A DNA stretch of 64,000 nt. Origin: Streptomyces toxytricini. Lineage in GTDB: Bacteria; Actinomycetota; Actinomycetes; Streptomycetales; Streptomycetaceae. Location: positions 96,793 to 160,792 of the forward strand of contig NZ_BMTY01000015.1 of assembly GCF_014649915.1 (NCBI RefSeq), read 5' to 3'. Shown in pieces: positions 7,800-15,789 of the stretch. The notes beneath the pieces are model-generated. The model searched no databases, was not told the origin of the DNA, and saw nothing but the letters and a program-made list of their open reading frames with translations. Each line of letters opens with the position of its first letter. Positions within the stretch are counted from its first letter, which is position 1. A program made the translations under genes and the position numbers.

Positions 7800-9173
7800 T
7801 CAGCGGAGGTGGGACGTGTCGTTGAGGAGGCGGAGGGAGGCGTTGCCGTCGCCGTAGTAGGCGACCGCCGAGAGGGACGCCGCCGCCAGTTCCATGCGGA
7901 ACAGGGACTCCGGCGGGGCGCCGAGGGCCAGGCGGACCAGGATCTTCACCGGGGTGACGTGCGTGACCAGCAGCACGGTGCGGCCCCGGTGCGCGGCCAG
8001 CAGCCGGTCGCGGGCCGCGGAGATCCGCCGGGTGGCGGCCGCGAAGCTCTCGCCGCCGCCCGTCGGGGCGGCCTTCGGGGATTCCAGCCAGGCCTGGAGG
8101 TCGTCCGGGTGGCGTTCCTGCACCTCGCCGAAGGTCAGCCCCTCCCAGGCGCCGAAGTCGACTTCGCGCAGGCCCTCTTCGACGGTGACGCCGAGGCCGA
8201 GCCGGTCCGCGACCGTCTGCGCGGTCTCCCGGCAGCGGCGCAGCGGCGAGCTGACGACCGTCTGGATGGTGCCGCGCGCGGCCAGCGCCTCGGCCACCGC
8301 GTACGCCTGCCGGCGGCCCGCGGGGGACAGTTCGGGGTCGCTGCCGCCGCTGCCGGAGAAGCGCTTCTGCGGCGTGAGGGCCGTCTCGCCGTGCCTGAGC
8401 AGGACGAACGTCGACGGGGGGCCGAGGTCGGCGGGGCCCCAGCCCCGGCCTGCCTGCGGCGCCGCGGCGACCGGCGCGCCCTCGGCGGGAGCCGGCGCCC
8501 CTTCGGCAGCCGGGGCGGGGACCACGGCCGGTGCCGGAGTGGCCGTGGCCGGCGCGGTGGCGGCCTGTGCCTCCGCGGGCGCCGTCGCCGCTGTCGCCGC
8601 GGCAGCGGACCCCGCGGTCGCCGTCGAGGCGGCCAGGGCTGCGCGGACCGCGGCCGCGCCTGCCGCGGCGTCGCCCGGGGGGCCCGACGGCGGCGGTGCG
8701 GCCAGGGTGCGGGCCGCCGACGCGTCCAGGGCGGCCGCCGAGGCGGACGGCTCCCACTGCCGGCCGGCCCGCCCCGCGTCCATCGCCTCGTTGGCGAGCC
8801 GGTCCGCGTGCCGGTTCCGCTCGCGCGGGATCCACTCGTAGGTGACCCGGCCGCGCGGCAGGACCGCCGCCGCCTCCGCCGCGAGCGGCTTCATGTCGGG
8901 GTGCTTGATCTTCCAGCGGCCCGACATCTGCTCGACGACGAGCTTGGAGTCCATCCGGACCTCGACCGCCGCCTCGGGGTCCAGCTCGCGGGCGGCCTTC
9001 AGCCCGGCGATCAGCCCCCGGTACTCGGCCACGTTGTTCGTGGCGACGCCGATGTACTCGGCGCGCTCCGCCAGCGTCTGTCCCGTCTCCGGGTCCAGGA
9101 CGACCGCGCCGTAGCCGGCGGGCCCCGGGTTGCCCCGGGATCCGCCGTCCGCCTCCACGACCAGCCGGGGCAT
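7800..9173 (-). CDS. Bifunctional RNase H / acid phosphatase (RNase HI - histidine phosphatase fusion)
   Basis: 457 residues in two domains. Residues 1-135 form an RNase HI domain: acidic site residues in VVEADGGSRGNPGPAGYGA, NNVAEYRGLIAGL and RMDSKLVVEQMSGRWKIKH, which cut RNA in RNA/DNA hybrids. From about 250 a histidine phosphatase domain begins with the RHG motif FVLLRHGETALT and ends with VTHVTPVKIL. The actinobacterial relatives (Rv2228c type) also act on alpha-ribazole phosphate in B12 synthesis. An Ala/Pro linker of over 100 residues joins the two. It is the last gene of a coupled operon: its ATG shares one base with the TGA of the zinc-ribbon gene. Confidence 0.9.
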   Translation of the reverse strand: MPRLVVEADGGSRGNPGPAGYGAVVLDPETGQTLAERAEYIGVATNNVAEYRGLIAGLKAARELDPEAAVEVRMDSKLVVEQMSGRWKIKHPDMKPLAAEAAAVLPRGRVTYEWIPRERNRHADRLANEAMDAGRAGRQWEPSASAAALDASAARTLAAPPPSGPPGDAAAGAAAVRAALAASTATAGSAAAATAATAPAEAQAATAPATATPAPAVVPAPAAEGAPAPAEGAPVAAAPQAGRGWGPADLGPPSTFVLLRHGETALTPQKRFSGSGGSDPELSPAGRRQAYAVAEALAARGTIQTVVSSPLRRCRETAQTVADRLGLGVTVEEGLREVDFGAWEGLTFGEVQERHPDDLQAWLESPKAAPTGGGESFAAATRRISAARDRLLAAHRGRTVLLVTHVTPVKILVRLALGAPPESLFRMELAAASLSAVAYYGDGNASLRLLNDTSHLR

Positions 9174-9916
9174 CAGATGCCCGAGTCCGCCGTACGGACC
9201 AGGATGCGGCCGCAGTTGTCGTGCCGGACGACCCGGTTCGCGGCCGCCGCCTTGATCTCGTTGACCTCGGCCATGTCGAGCTCCAGCCGGCAGCCCTCGC
9301 AGCGGCGCTGGTACAGGCGGGCCGCGCCGACGCCGCCCTGCTTGGCGCGGATCTTCTCGTACAGGGCCACCAGGTCCGCGGGGAGGGAGGCGGCGACGAG
9401 CTCGCGCTCCTTCGTGATGCGGGCGGTCTCCGCGTCGAGCTCGCCGGTGGCGGCGTCGCGCCGGGAGGTGGCGTCCGCGAGCTTCGCCTCCAGGGCGGAG
9501 ACGCGCTCGGTGAGCTCACCGACGCGCTCCTGCGCGGCCTCCAGGCGCTCCATCACCTCGAGGACGACGTCCTCCAGGTCGGCCTGGCGCTTGGCGAGCG
9601 AGACGACCTCGCTCTGCAGGTTCGCCAGGTCGCGCGGGGACATGCCGGCGCCCGAGTCGAGCCGCTGCTGGTCGCGGGCGGCCCGCTGGCGGACCTGGTC
9701 GACGTCCTGCTCGGCCTTGGCCTGCTCGCGGGCGGCGTCGCTCGCCTGCGTCTGCGCCGCCACGAGCAGGTCGCGCTGCTGGGACAGGTCCTTGGTCAGC
9801 GAATCGACCTCGGCGTGCTCCGGCAGCGACGTCCGCTTGTGGGCGAGCTGCGACAGCCGCACGTCCAGGGCCTGGACGTCGAGGAGTCGGATCTGGTCGG
9901 CGGGCTCGGCGTTCAG
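9173..9916 (-). CDS. Coiled-coil zinc-ribbon protein (C4-type, DUF164 family)
   Basis: 247 residues. A long coiled coil covers about residues 10-185 (heptad-like Leu/Ala, Glu/Arg-rich), followed by a zinc ribbon with CEGC and a second pair in HDNCGR. The family is conserved in actinobacteria between NIF3 and RNase H genes and is thought to bind nucleic acid or a protein partner; the exact role is unknown. I place the start at a CTG (9916) because it overlaps the NIF3 stop as CTGA and has GGAG 7 bases upstream. No ATG or GTG fits the family N-terminus NAEPADQIRLLDVQ. Confidence 0.85.
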   Translation of the reverse strand: MNAEPADQIRLLDVQALDVRLSQLAHKRTSLPEHAEVDSLTKDLSQQRDLLVAAQTQASDAAREQAKAEQDVDQVRQRAARDQQRLDSGAGMSPRDLANLQSEVVSLAKRQADLEDVVLEVMERLEAAQERVGELTERVSALEAKLADATSRRDAATGELDAETARITKERELVAASLPADLVALYEKIRAKQGGVGAARLYQRRCEGCRLELDMAEVNEIKAAAANRVVRHDNCGRILVRTADSGI

Positions 9917-10770
9917 TTGGGGGCTCCAGGGGTAGTCGGGGAGGTTGCGGACGGCGCGTGCGCCGTCCAGGGGTCGGTGACCTTGCGGGACACGTGGGTG
10001 CGCAGGCCCCATCCGTGGCGCTCGGAGACGGCGTCGAGCTGGGCCGCGGCCTGCTCGCACCAGGGCCACTCGGTGGCCCAGTGGGCGGCGTCGACGAGCG
10101 CGAGGGGGCTCTGCTCGCGGGCCTCGGACGCCGGGTGGTGGCGCAGGTCGGCGGTGAGGAAGACGTCCACGCCGGCCGCCCGCACCTGCGCGAACAGGCT
10201 GTCGCCGGAGCCGCCGCTGACGGCGGCGGTGCGGACGGTCATGTCGGGGTCGCCGGCGACGCGGATGCCCTGCGCGGTCCGCGGCAGCCGGGCGGCGGCG
10301 CGGGCCGCGAACTCGCGGAGGGTCTCCGGGCGGTCGAGTTCGCAGATCCGGCCGAGGCCGCGGCGGCCCTGCGGGTCGGTCGGGTCCGGCACCAGCGGGC
10401 CGGTGATCCGCAGGTCGAGTGCACCGGCGAGGGCGTCGGAGACGCCGGGGTCGGCCGTGTCGGCGTTGGTGTGGGCGACGTGCAGCGCGATGTCGTTCTT
10501 GATCAGCGTGTGCACGGCGCGGCCCTTGAACGTGCCGGCGGAGACCGTGGTGGTGCCGCGGAGGTAGAGGGGGTGGTGGGTGACGAGCAGGTCGGCGCCC
10601 AGCTCCACCGCCTCGTCGACGACCTCCTGCACGGGGTCGACCGCGAACAGGACCCGCGCGACCTCGGCATCGGGGTCGCCGCAGACGGTTCCGACCGCGT
10701 CCCACTCCTCGGCCCGCGAGGGGGGCCAGAGAGCGTCCAGCGCGGCGATGACTTCAGAGAGACGTGGCAC
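9913..10770 (-). CDS. NIF3-like dinuclear metal-centre protein
   Basis: 285 residues of the NIF3/YbgI family, hexameric proteins with a two-metal site and a proposed GTP cyclohydrolase I-type or hydrolase role. Metal ligands are visible in VTHHPLYLRG (about 64-72), HVAHTNADTA and near the C-terminus in DAAHWATEWPW. GGSGDSL is another family signature. It is first in the operon NIF3 - zinc ribbon - RNase H/phosphatase, with four-base and one-base overlaps at the two junctions. An AAGGCT-type leader lacks a strong Shine-Dalgarno. Confidence 0.88.
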   Translation of the reverse strand: MPRLSEVIAALDALWPPSRAEEWDAVGTVCGDPDAEVARVLFAVDPVQEVVDEAVELGADLLVTHHPLYLRGTTTVSAGTFKGRAVHTLIKNDIALHVAHTNADTADPGVSDALAGALDLRITGPLVPDPTDPQGRRGLGRICELDRPETLREFAARAAARLPRTAQGIRVAGDPDMTVRTAAVSGGSGDSLFAQVRAAGVDVFLTADLRHHPASEAREQSPLALVDAAHWATEWPWCEQAAAQLDAVSERHGWGLRTHVSRKVTDPWTAHAPSATSPTTPGAPN

Positions 10771-10885
10771 AGGCCAAGGCTACCGTCCGTACGGAATCGG
10801 AAAGCTCCGCCCGCGGCGCTCCCGCCGCGGGCACCGGGCGGGCAGCACAGGCGGCGGCGCGGCCCGGCGCGAAACGCCGCCGGGC

Positions 10886-10899
10886 CACCCTTAAGGGTG
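10886..10899. promoter_or_regulatory. Perfect 14-bp palindrome CACCCTTAAGGGTG
   Basis: A fully self-complementary site in the 198-bp gap between the divergent NIF3 operon and the gene at 10969. It ends 17 bases before a promoter-like -35 element, where an activator or repressor could act. I cannot assign a regulator. Confidence 0.4.
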
Positions 10900-10916
10900 A
10901 AGCGTGGGAGGTCGTG

Positions 10917-10945
10917 TTGTTCGGCTGGAAGTGCGAAAACTAGCT
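10917..10945 (+). promoter_or_regulatory. Candidate housekeeping promoter
   Basis: TTGTTC (10917-10922), a 17-base spacer and CTAGCT (10940-10945). It is followed after about 10 bases by ACCGGAGGTGACG, a strong Shine-Dalgarno for the ATG at 10969. Confidence 0.55.
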
Positions 10946-10968
10946 TCCTCACCGGAGGTGACGCACGG

Positions 10969-12108
10969 ATGACTGTCTGTGCCATCGAGATCACGACGGC
11001 TGCCCCGTTCACCATCGCCGCGGACGGCTCGTACGCGGCCCGGCTCGCCGGGAGCGGCGAGGCCCGCTACCCGGAGCGCTGGACGCTGGCCGGCCCCGAG
11101 CCGTACGCGGTGCCGCTGCCGCTGGCCCAGCCCGAGGAGGCCGACAGCGAGGTGCAGCCGCTCGCCGACGGGCGGGTCCTGATCCACCGGCGGGTCGCGG
11201 ACCGGCACGCCTTCGCCCTGCTGTACCCGACGGGCGGCGCCGGGGCCGGGCCGCGGACGGGCGAGCTCGCCCTGGGCTCGGTGGTCCCGGGCCGGGAGGG
11301 CGTACGGGTGTCCCTGCTGCCCCCGCCGCCCGGCGGGGCGGCCGCCTACGCGCTGGCCTCCTCGGTCGGCGGCTCCGCCGTCTGGCGGGTGGCGGGCGGC
11401 CCCTTCGGGCCCGTGGCCCGGATCCCCGGCCGCTGCACCGGCGGCGTCTGGCTGGACCGCGGCGGCCGCATGCTGGCCCTGGACCGCGAGCGGGAGGGCA
11501 CGGTGAAGGCCGTCGCCGTGGACCTGGGGCGCGGCGAGGCCACCCCGCTGCTGCAGATCGCGGACGGCAGCGAGGACCGGCTGCTGTTCGCCGACCCCGA
11601 CAGCGGGCTGGTGCTGGTCCGGTCGGACGCGGCGGGCGAGCCCCGCCTGGGCTGGGGCGTCCTCGGCAGCGCCCGGCCGGTCCGCTTCCCGGAGTGCCTG
11701 CGCGGCCTGCCGGCGGTCCCGTTCGCGGTCCAGCCGGGCCGGGCGCTGATGCCGGAGACGTGCGGGGTCGCGTTCCGGCTGGAGGAGGGCGCGGGCGGCT
11801 GGGGCGACGTCGCCCTGTGGCGGCCCGCCGACCGGCGCGTCTTCCGTCTCGCCGCGCCGGCCGGCTGGCTCGGCACCGGCGTGTGGGGCGCCGACGGCCG
11901 CCTCCGGCTGCCGTACTCCACGTCCGAGGTGCCCTGCGGGATCGCCGGCGTGGCGATGCCCGACGCACCTCCGAGCCCGCTCCGGGTCGAGGCCCCGCCC
12001 ACCGCCGCCCCGGCCGCGCCGGGGGCGGTGCCGGGGGCGGCGGCCGAGCCGGTGCCGCCCCGCCCGGTGCCGCTCCAGCAGGCCCCGCTCCGGACCGCCG
12101 CGCCCTGA
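10969..12108 (+). CDS. Conserved hypothetical protein, possible beta-propeller
   Basis: 379 residues, no signal peptide and no membrane segment, so cytosolic. The sequence has repeating short strands with GxVWLDRGGRMLALDRE- and LLFADPDSGLVLVRSD-type pieces, which suggests a beta-propeller, but I see no catalytic motif. The last 50 residues are a Pro/Ala tail. It looks like a protein kept in many Streptomyces near the NIF3 operon; its function is unknown. GGAGGTG lies 7 bases before the ATG. Confidence 0.75.
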   Translation: MTVCAIEITTAAPFTIAADGSYAARLAGSGEARYPERWTLAGPEPYAVPLPLAQPEEADSEVQPLADGRVLIHRRVADRHAFALLYPTGGAGAGPRTGELALGSVVPGREGVRVSLLPPPPGGAAAYALASSVGGSAVWRVAGGPFGPVARIPGRCTGGVWLDRGGRMLALDREREGTVKAVAVDLGRGEATPLLQIADGSEDRLLFADPDSGLVLVRSDAAGEPRLGWGVLGSARPVRFPECLRGLPAVPFAVQPGRALMPETCGVAFRLEEGAGGWGDVALWRPADRRVFRLAAPAGWLGTGVWGADGRLRLPYSTSEVPCGIAGVAMPDAPPSPLRVEAPPTAAPAAPGAVPGAAAEPVPPRPVPLQQAPLRTAAP

Positions 12109-12135
12109 CCGGCCCCGCGCCCGGCCGGTCCGCTC

Positions 12136-13092
12136 CTACCCGGCCGCCGCCTGGCCGTGCCGCAGGCCGAACACCTCGGCCGCGGCGAAGGTCTCGCCGT
12201 CCGGGCGGCCCGCGTAGTGGGGCGTGAGGAGCGCGTCCAGCTCCTCGTACGAGAAGACGTCCTTGGCGGTGTCGAACACGGCCGCCACCCGGGGCCGCTC
12301 CATCACGGCGACGATCCCGCCGTGGACGACGAGCAGCTGCCCGTTCACCCGCCCCGCGGCCGGCGAGGCCAGGTAGCCGACGAGCGGGGCGACGTGCTCG
12401 GGGGCCAGCGGGTCGGGGCGGCCGTCGTCCGGCACGCCGAACCCGGCGAAGACGTCCTCCGTCATCCGGGTCCGCGCCCGCGGGCAGATCGCATTGGCCG
12501 TGACCCCGTACTTGGCGAGGGCGAGCGCGGTCGAGGTGGTCAGGCCGACGATGCCGCCCTTGGCCGCCGCGTAGTTCGGCTGGCCGGCCGAGCCGCCGAG
12601 GAAGGCCTCGGAGGAGGTGTTGACGATCCGCCCGAAGACCGGGCCGCCCGCCGCCTTCGACCGCTCCCGCCAGTGCGCGGCGGCGAAGCGGGTGGTGTTG
12701 AAGTGGCCCTTGAGGTGGACGCGGACCACCGAGTCCCATTCGTCCTCAGACATGGAGAACACCATCCGGTCGCGGAGGATCCCGGCGTTGTTGACCAGGA
12801 CGTCCAGCTTGCCGAAGGTGTCGACGGCCAGTTCGACGAGTTCGCGGGCCTGCCCGAAGTCCGCCACGTCCCCGGCGTGCGCCACGGCCCGGCCGCCCGC
12901 CGCGCGGATCTCCTCGGCGACCTCCTGTGCCGGGCCGGCGGACGCGTCGCCCGAGCCGTCGCGGCCGGTCCGGCCCAGGTCGTTGACGACCACGGCGGCG
13001 CCGAGGCGGGCCAGTTCCAGCGCCTCGGCGCGGCCGAGGCCCCGGCCGGCGCCGGTGACGACGGCGGACAGTCCCTCAAGCGGAAGCGGCAT
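12136..13092 (-). CDS. SDR dehydrogenase resembling Hsd4A (steroid/bile acid side-chain 3-hydroxyacyl-CoA dehydrogenase)
   Basis: 318 residues. The N-terminal Rossmann motif TGAGRGLG (about 13-20) binds NAD(P); NNAG follows at about 106, then the catalytic set with Ser in VNTSSEAFLGG and YAAAK (Tyr-x-x-x-Lys). ANAICPRARTRMT and a C-terminal extension to about 318 residues resemble actinobacterial Hsd4A (Rv3502c) and the dehydrogenase part of multifunctional enzyme 2, which oxidise 3-hydroxyacyl-CoA. It is last in the operon hydratase - alcohol dehydrogenase - SDR, which has a KstR-type site upstream. A general 3-oxoacyl-ACP reductase is less likely given the extension. GGAGAGGAA precedes the ATG. 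Confidence 0.8.
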   Translation of the reverse strand: MPLPLEGLSAVVTGAGRGLGRAEALELARLGAAVVVNDLGRTGRDGSGDASAGPAQEVAEEIRAAGGRAVAHAGDVADFGQARELVELAVDTFGKLDVLVNNAGILRDRMVFSMSEDEWDSVVRVHLKGHFNTTRFAAAHWRERSKAAGGPVFGRIVNTSSEAFLGGSAGQPNYAAAKGGIVGLTTSTALALAKYGVTANAICPRARTRMTEDVFAGFGVPDDGRPDPLAPEHVAPLVGYLASPAAGRVNGQLLVVHGGIVAVMERPRVAAVFDTAKDVFSYEELDALLTPHYAGRPDGETFAAAEVFGLRHGQAAAG

Positions 13093-13147
13093 CTGCGGGT
13101 TCCTCTCCGACGGGCGTACGGGCGTACGGGCGCGGGCGTGTGGGGAG

Positions 13148-14227
13148 CTAGAGCTCGATGCAGGTGCGCAGGGCCGTCCCGGTGCGCATCTGGTCCAGGG
13201 CGTCGTTGACCTCGGCGAGCTGCACCCGGTGCGTGATCAGCCCGGCGAGGTCGACACGGCCGGCCCGCCACAGGGCGATGGTGCGCTCGTAGGACCGCAG
13301 CACGTCCCCGCCGCCGTACATGGACGGCAGGATCCGCTTCTCGTCGAAGAAGAGGGAGAACATGTCGACGGAGTACTCGTCGTCGAGGGCGCCCGCGCCG
13401 ACCACGACGACGGAGCCGCCGCGCCGGGTCATCTCGTACGCGGTCCGCACGGTCGCGGACCGGCCCACGACCTCGAAGACGTAGTCGAACCCCTCGCCGC
13501 CGGTGATCCGCTGCCGGGCGTCGGCGAAGGCGTCGGGTGCGACCGCCTCGGTGGCGCCGAACCGCAGCGCCGCCTCGCGCCGGGCGGCGACCGGGTCGAC
13601 GGCGACGACCTGAGCGGCGCCCTGCACCTTGGCGCCCTGGACGACGGAGATGCCGACGCCGCCGCAGCCGATGACGGCGACGGACGACCCGGCCTCGACC
13701 TGCGCCGTGTTGATCGCCGCGCCGAGCCCGGTGGTGACGCCGCAGCCGATGAGCGCGGCGATGTCGTACGGCACGTCGTCGGGGATCTTCACCGCGCAGG
13801 CGGCGGGGACGACGAGCTCCTCGGCGAAGGTGCCGGTGCCGGCGAACCCGAAGACGTCGCCGCCGGCGGCGCGCCGGAAGTTCGGGGTGGCGGCGTTCCC
13901 GAAGGCCGCCAGGCACAGGTGCCCCTGGCCGCGCCGGCACGCCGGGCAGTCCCGGCAGGGCGGCAGCCAGCAGACGAGGACGCGGTCGCCGACCGCATGG
14001 GTGGTGACGCCGTCCCCGACGTCGGTGATCTCGCCCGCGCCCTCGTGCCCGGGGACGAACGGCGCGGGCTGCGGCAGCACCCCGCTCATCGCGGACAGGT
14101 CGGAGTGGCACAGGCCGGTGGCCCTGATGCGGATCCGCACCCGGCCGGGCCCGAAGCCCACGGCCTCCATGTCGTCGACGACCTCGAGCTTGTCCTGGCC
14201 TATCTCGCTCTGCAGCGCTGCGCGCAC
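13148..14227 (-). CDS. Zinc-dependent alcohol dehydrogenase (class III-like MDR)
   Basis: 359 residues. GLCHSDLSAMSG carries the catalytic zinc Cys, PGHEGAGEI the His-Glu, and CRDCPACRRGQGHLC the four structural-zinc Cys residues. VIGCGGVGISVVQGAK (about 185-200) is the NAD-binding motif. It may oxidise the C26 alcohol made by a CYP125-type P450 to the aldehyde; that is inference from operon context and the neighbouring regulon. The GTG at 14227 has GAGGAG 7 bases upstream. It is the middle gene of the three-gene operon, with gaps of 66 and 55 bases. Confidence 0.82.
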   Translation of the reverse strand: MRAALQSEIGQDKLEVVDDMEAVGFGPGRVRIRIRATGLCHSDLSAMSGVLPQPAPFVPGHEGAGEITDVGDGVTTHAVGDRVLVCWLPPCRDCPACRRGQGHLCLAAFGNAATPNFRRAAGGDVFGFAGTGTFAEELVVPAACAVKIPDDVPYDIAALIGCGVTTGLGAAINTAQVEAGSSVAVIGCGGVGISVVQGAKVQGAAQVVAVDPVAARREAALRFGATEAVAPDAFADARQRITGGEGFDYVFEVVGRSATVRTAYEMTRRGGSVVVVGAGALDDEYSVDMFSLFFDEKRILPSMYGGGDVLRSYERTIALWRAGRVDLAGLITHRVQLAEVNDALDQMRTGTALRTCIEL

Positions 14228-14293
14228 GGTGCGGCTCCTCGGCTTGGGGCTACTGGGGTGCGGGTGGCTGGGGGGGCAGGGGCGGCTGTGCGG

Positions 14294-15148
14294 CTAGCCG
14301 TGCTCGACGACGGTGTCGGCGAGGACGGGGGCGTCGCCCCGCTCGGCCGCGCCCACCTCGACGCGCACCCGGCCGGGCTCCTCCCACATCCGGATCCGCA
14401 GCGTCTCCCCCGGGTAGGCGACGCCGGCGAACCGGGTGCGGTAGGCGCGGACGCGGGTGACGTCCCCGCCGAGCGCGGTGTCGACGACGGCCTTGAGGGC
14501 CATCCCGTACGAGCACAGGCCGTGCAGGATCGGGCGGTCGAAGCCGGCCGTCTTGGCGAACTCGGGGTCGGCGTGCAGCGGGTTCCAGTCCCCGGAGAGC
14601 CGGTAGAGCAGCGCCTGCTCCTCGCGGACGGGGCGCTCCACGACCCGGTCGGGGGCCCGGTCGGGGGTCTCGGAGCGGGCGGAGGGGCCGCGGTCGCCGC
14701 CGAAGCCGCCCTCTCCGCGGACGAAGATCTGCGCGTCACTGGTCCACAGGGGGCCGTCGGCGTCGGCGACCTCGGAGCGGAGCACGATGACGGCGGCCTT
14801 GCCCTTGTCCCAGACGGCCGCGACCTTGGACGAGGCGGTCGCCCTGCCCGCCACGGGGATGGGCCGGTGCAGCTCGATGGAGTGGCCGCCGTGCAGGACG
14901 GCGGCGAGGTCGACCTCGATCCCCGGTGCGGAGAGCCCGCCGAGCATGGCCATGCCGGCGCCGGCGACGGTGGCGAAGCTGGGCAGGACGTGGAGCCGGG
15001 ACTCCAGGGTGTAGCGGAGCTCGTCGGGGTCGGTGGCGGGGATGCCGGCGCCGAGGCCCAGGTGGTAGAGCTGGATGTCCTTGTGGTCCCAGGCGATGTC
15101 CCCGCGGCGGGGGTCGGCGGCGAGGGCCCTGGCGGCGTCGATCGGCAT
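14294..15148 (-). CDS. MaoC-family enoyl-CoA hydratase resembling Rv3538 (Hsd4B type)
   Basis: 284 residues in two hot-dog halves. The N-terminal half starts with the diagnostic DIAWDHKDIQLYHLGLGAG and the C-terminal half holds the hydratase-2 signature: Asp and His in GDWNPLHADPEFAKTAGFDR, then PILHGLCSYG. GKAAVIVLRSE and YARGEGGFGG-like IFVRGEGGFGG match the mycobacterial cholesterol-locus protein Rv3538. It should hydrate 2-enoyl-CoA thioesters to (R)-3-hydroxyacyl-CoA. First gene of a three-gene operon; a perfect KstR-type site lies 86 bases upstream of the ATG. AAGGAG is present but about 10 bases away. Confidence 0.85.
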   Translation of the reverse strand: MPIDAARALAADPRRGDIAWDHKDIQLYHLGLGAGIPATDPDELRYTLESRLHVLPSFATVAGAGMAMLGGLSAPGIEVDLAAVLHGGHSIELHRPIPVAGRATASSKVAAVWDKGKAAVIVLRSEVADADGPLWTSDAQIFVRGEGGFGGDRGPSARSETPDRAPDRVVERPVREEQALLYRLSGDWNPLHADPEFAKTAGFDRPILHGLCSYGMALKAVVDTALGGDVTRVRAYRTRFAGVAYPGETLRIRMWEEPGRVRVEVGAAERGDAPVLADTVVEHG

Positions 15149-15233
15149 GGGGATGGTGCTCCTTGTCCGTGGAAGACCTCGGCGCGGTCGTCCGCACCGT
15201 CGGCCGCACCGAGGTCGCATGCGGGACCGGTTC

Positions 15234-15247
15234 TAGAACGCGTTCCA
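15234..15247. promoter_or_regulatory. KstR-type operator, exact consensus match
   Basis: TAGAACGCGTTCCA fits TnnAACnnGTTnnA at every fixed position. It lies 86 bases upstream of the MaoC hydratase start and heads the leftward operon hydratase - alcohol dehydrogenase - SDR. Binding by the KstR-like regulator at 28615 is inferred. Confidence 0.75.
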
Positions 15248-15375
15248 GTGTCCACCGGTGAGGCATGTATAACGCACGCCCCACCACATGGGAAGGCTGC
15301 TGACTGCGTGTCAGATGGACGTGTCCGGGAGCGTGTTGCAACCGCCGGCGCGAGGCTGCGCCCTACGCTGGCGGC

Positions 15376-15789
15376 GTGGACGAACTGCCGGCGGACCGCC
15401 GCCCCGCCGGGTCACTGCGGGTGCTCCTCTTCCCGCCGGACCCGGCGCTCGCACTGCGGCTGGGGCTCCAGCCGGACATCGAGATGGTCGCCTCCGCGAC
15501 GGCCCGGCCCGCGGTGGCGCTGGTCCAGGAGCTGTCGGCCGTCACCGCGCTGCGGGAGGAGGACCCCGAGTGCCGGGTGCTGGTGATGGCCGGCTCGGCG
15601 CGCCCCGGGCTGCTGGACGCAGCCCTGGCGGCGGGGGCGGCCGGGCTGGTGGTGCGGGACGGGCCGCTGGAGGAGCTGGCGGACGCCGTCCGGCGCGCCT
15701 CCCGCGGCGAGACGGTGGTCGACCCGGCCCTGGCAGCCCCCGCCCGCCCCGACCCCGGCTCCGGCGGCCTCAGCGGCGCAGCAGGGTGA
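15376..15789 (+). CDS. Degenerate receiver-like protein lacking an output domain
   Basis: 137 residues. The start LRVLLFPPDPALALRLGL and the end CRVLVMAGSARPGLLDAALA-AGAAGLVVRDGPLEELADAVR align by eye with strands 1 and 4-5 of NarL/LuxR-type receiver domains, but the segment that normally holds strand 3 and the phospho-Asp is missing, the conserved Lys is Arg (VVRD) and there is no HTH. It could be a remnant or a non-phosphorylated pseudo-receiver. TACGCT at 15364-15369 is six bases before the GTG, so the mRNA is probably leaderless. It overlaps the convergent thiolase gene by 20 bases. Confidence 0.55.
   Translation: MDELPADRRPAGSLRVLLFPPDPALALRLGLQPDIEMVASATARPAVALVQELSAVTALREEDPECRVLVMAGSARPGLLDAALAAGAAGLVVRDGPLEELADAVRRASRGETVVDPALAAPARPDPGSGGLSGAAG

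Noticed and set aside
12617..15586. A nearly 1000-codon open frame on the plus strand opposite the hydratase-dehydrogenase operon
   Set aside because: It is antisense to three genes with clear domains and catalytic motifs; in 70%+ GC DNA the opposite strand stays open by codon bias.
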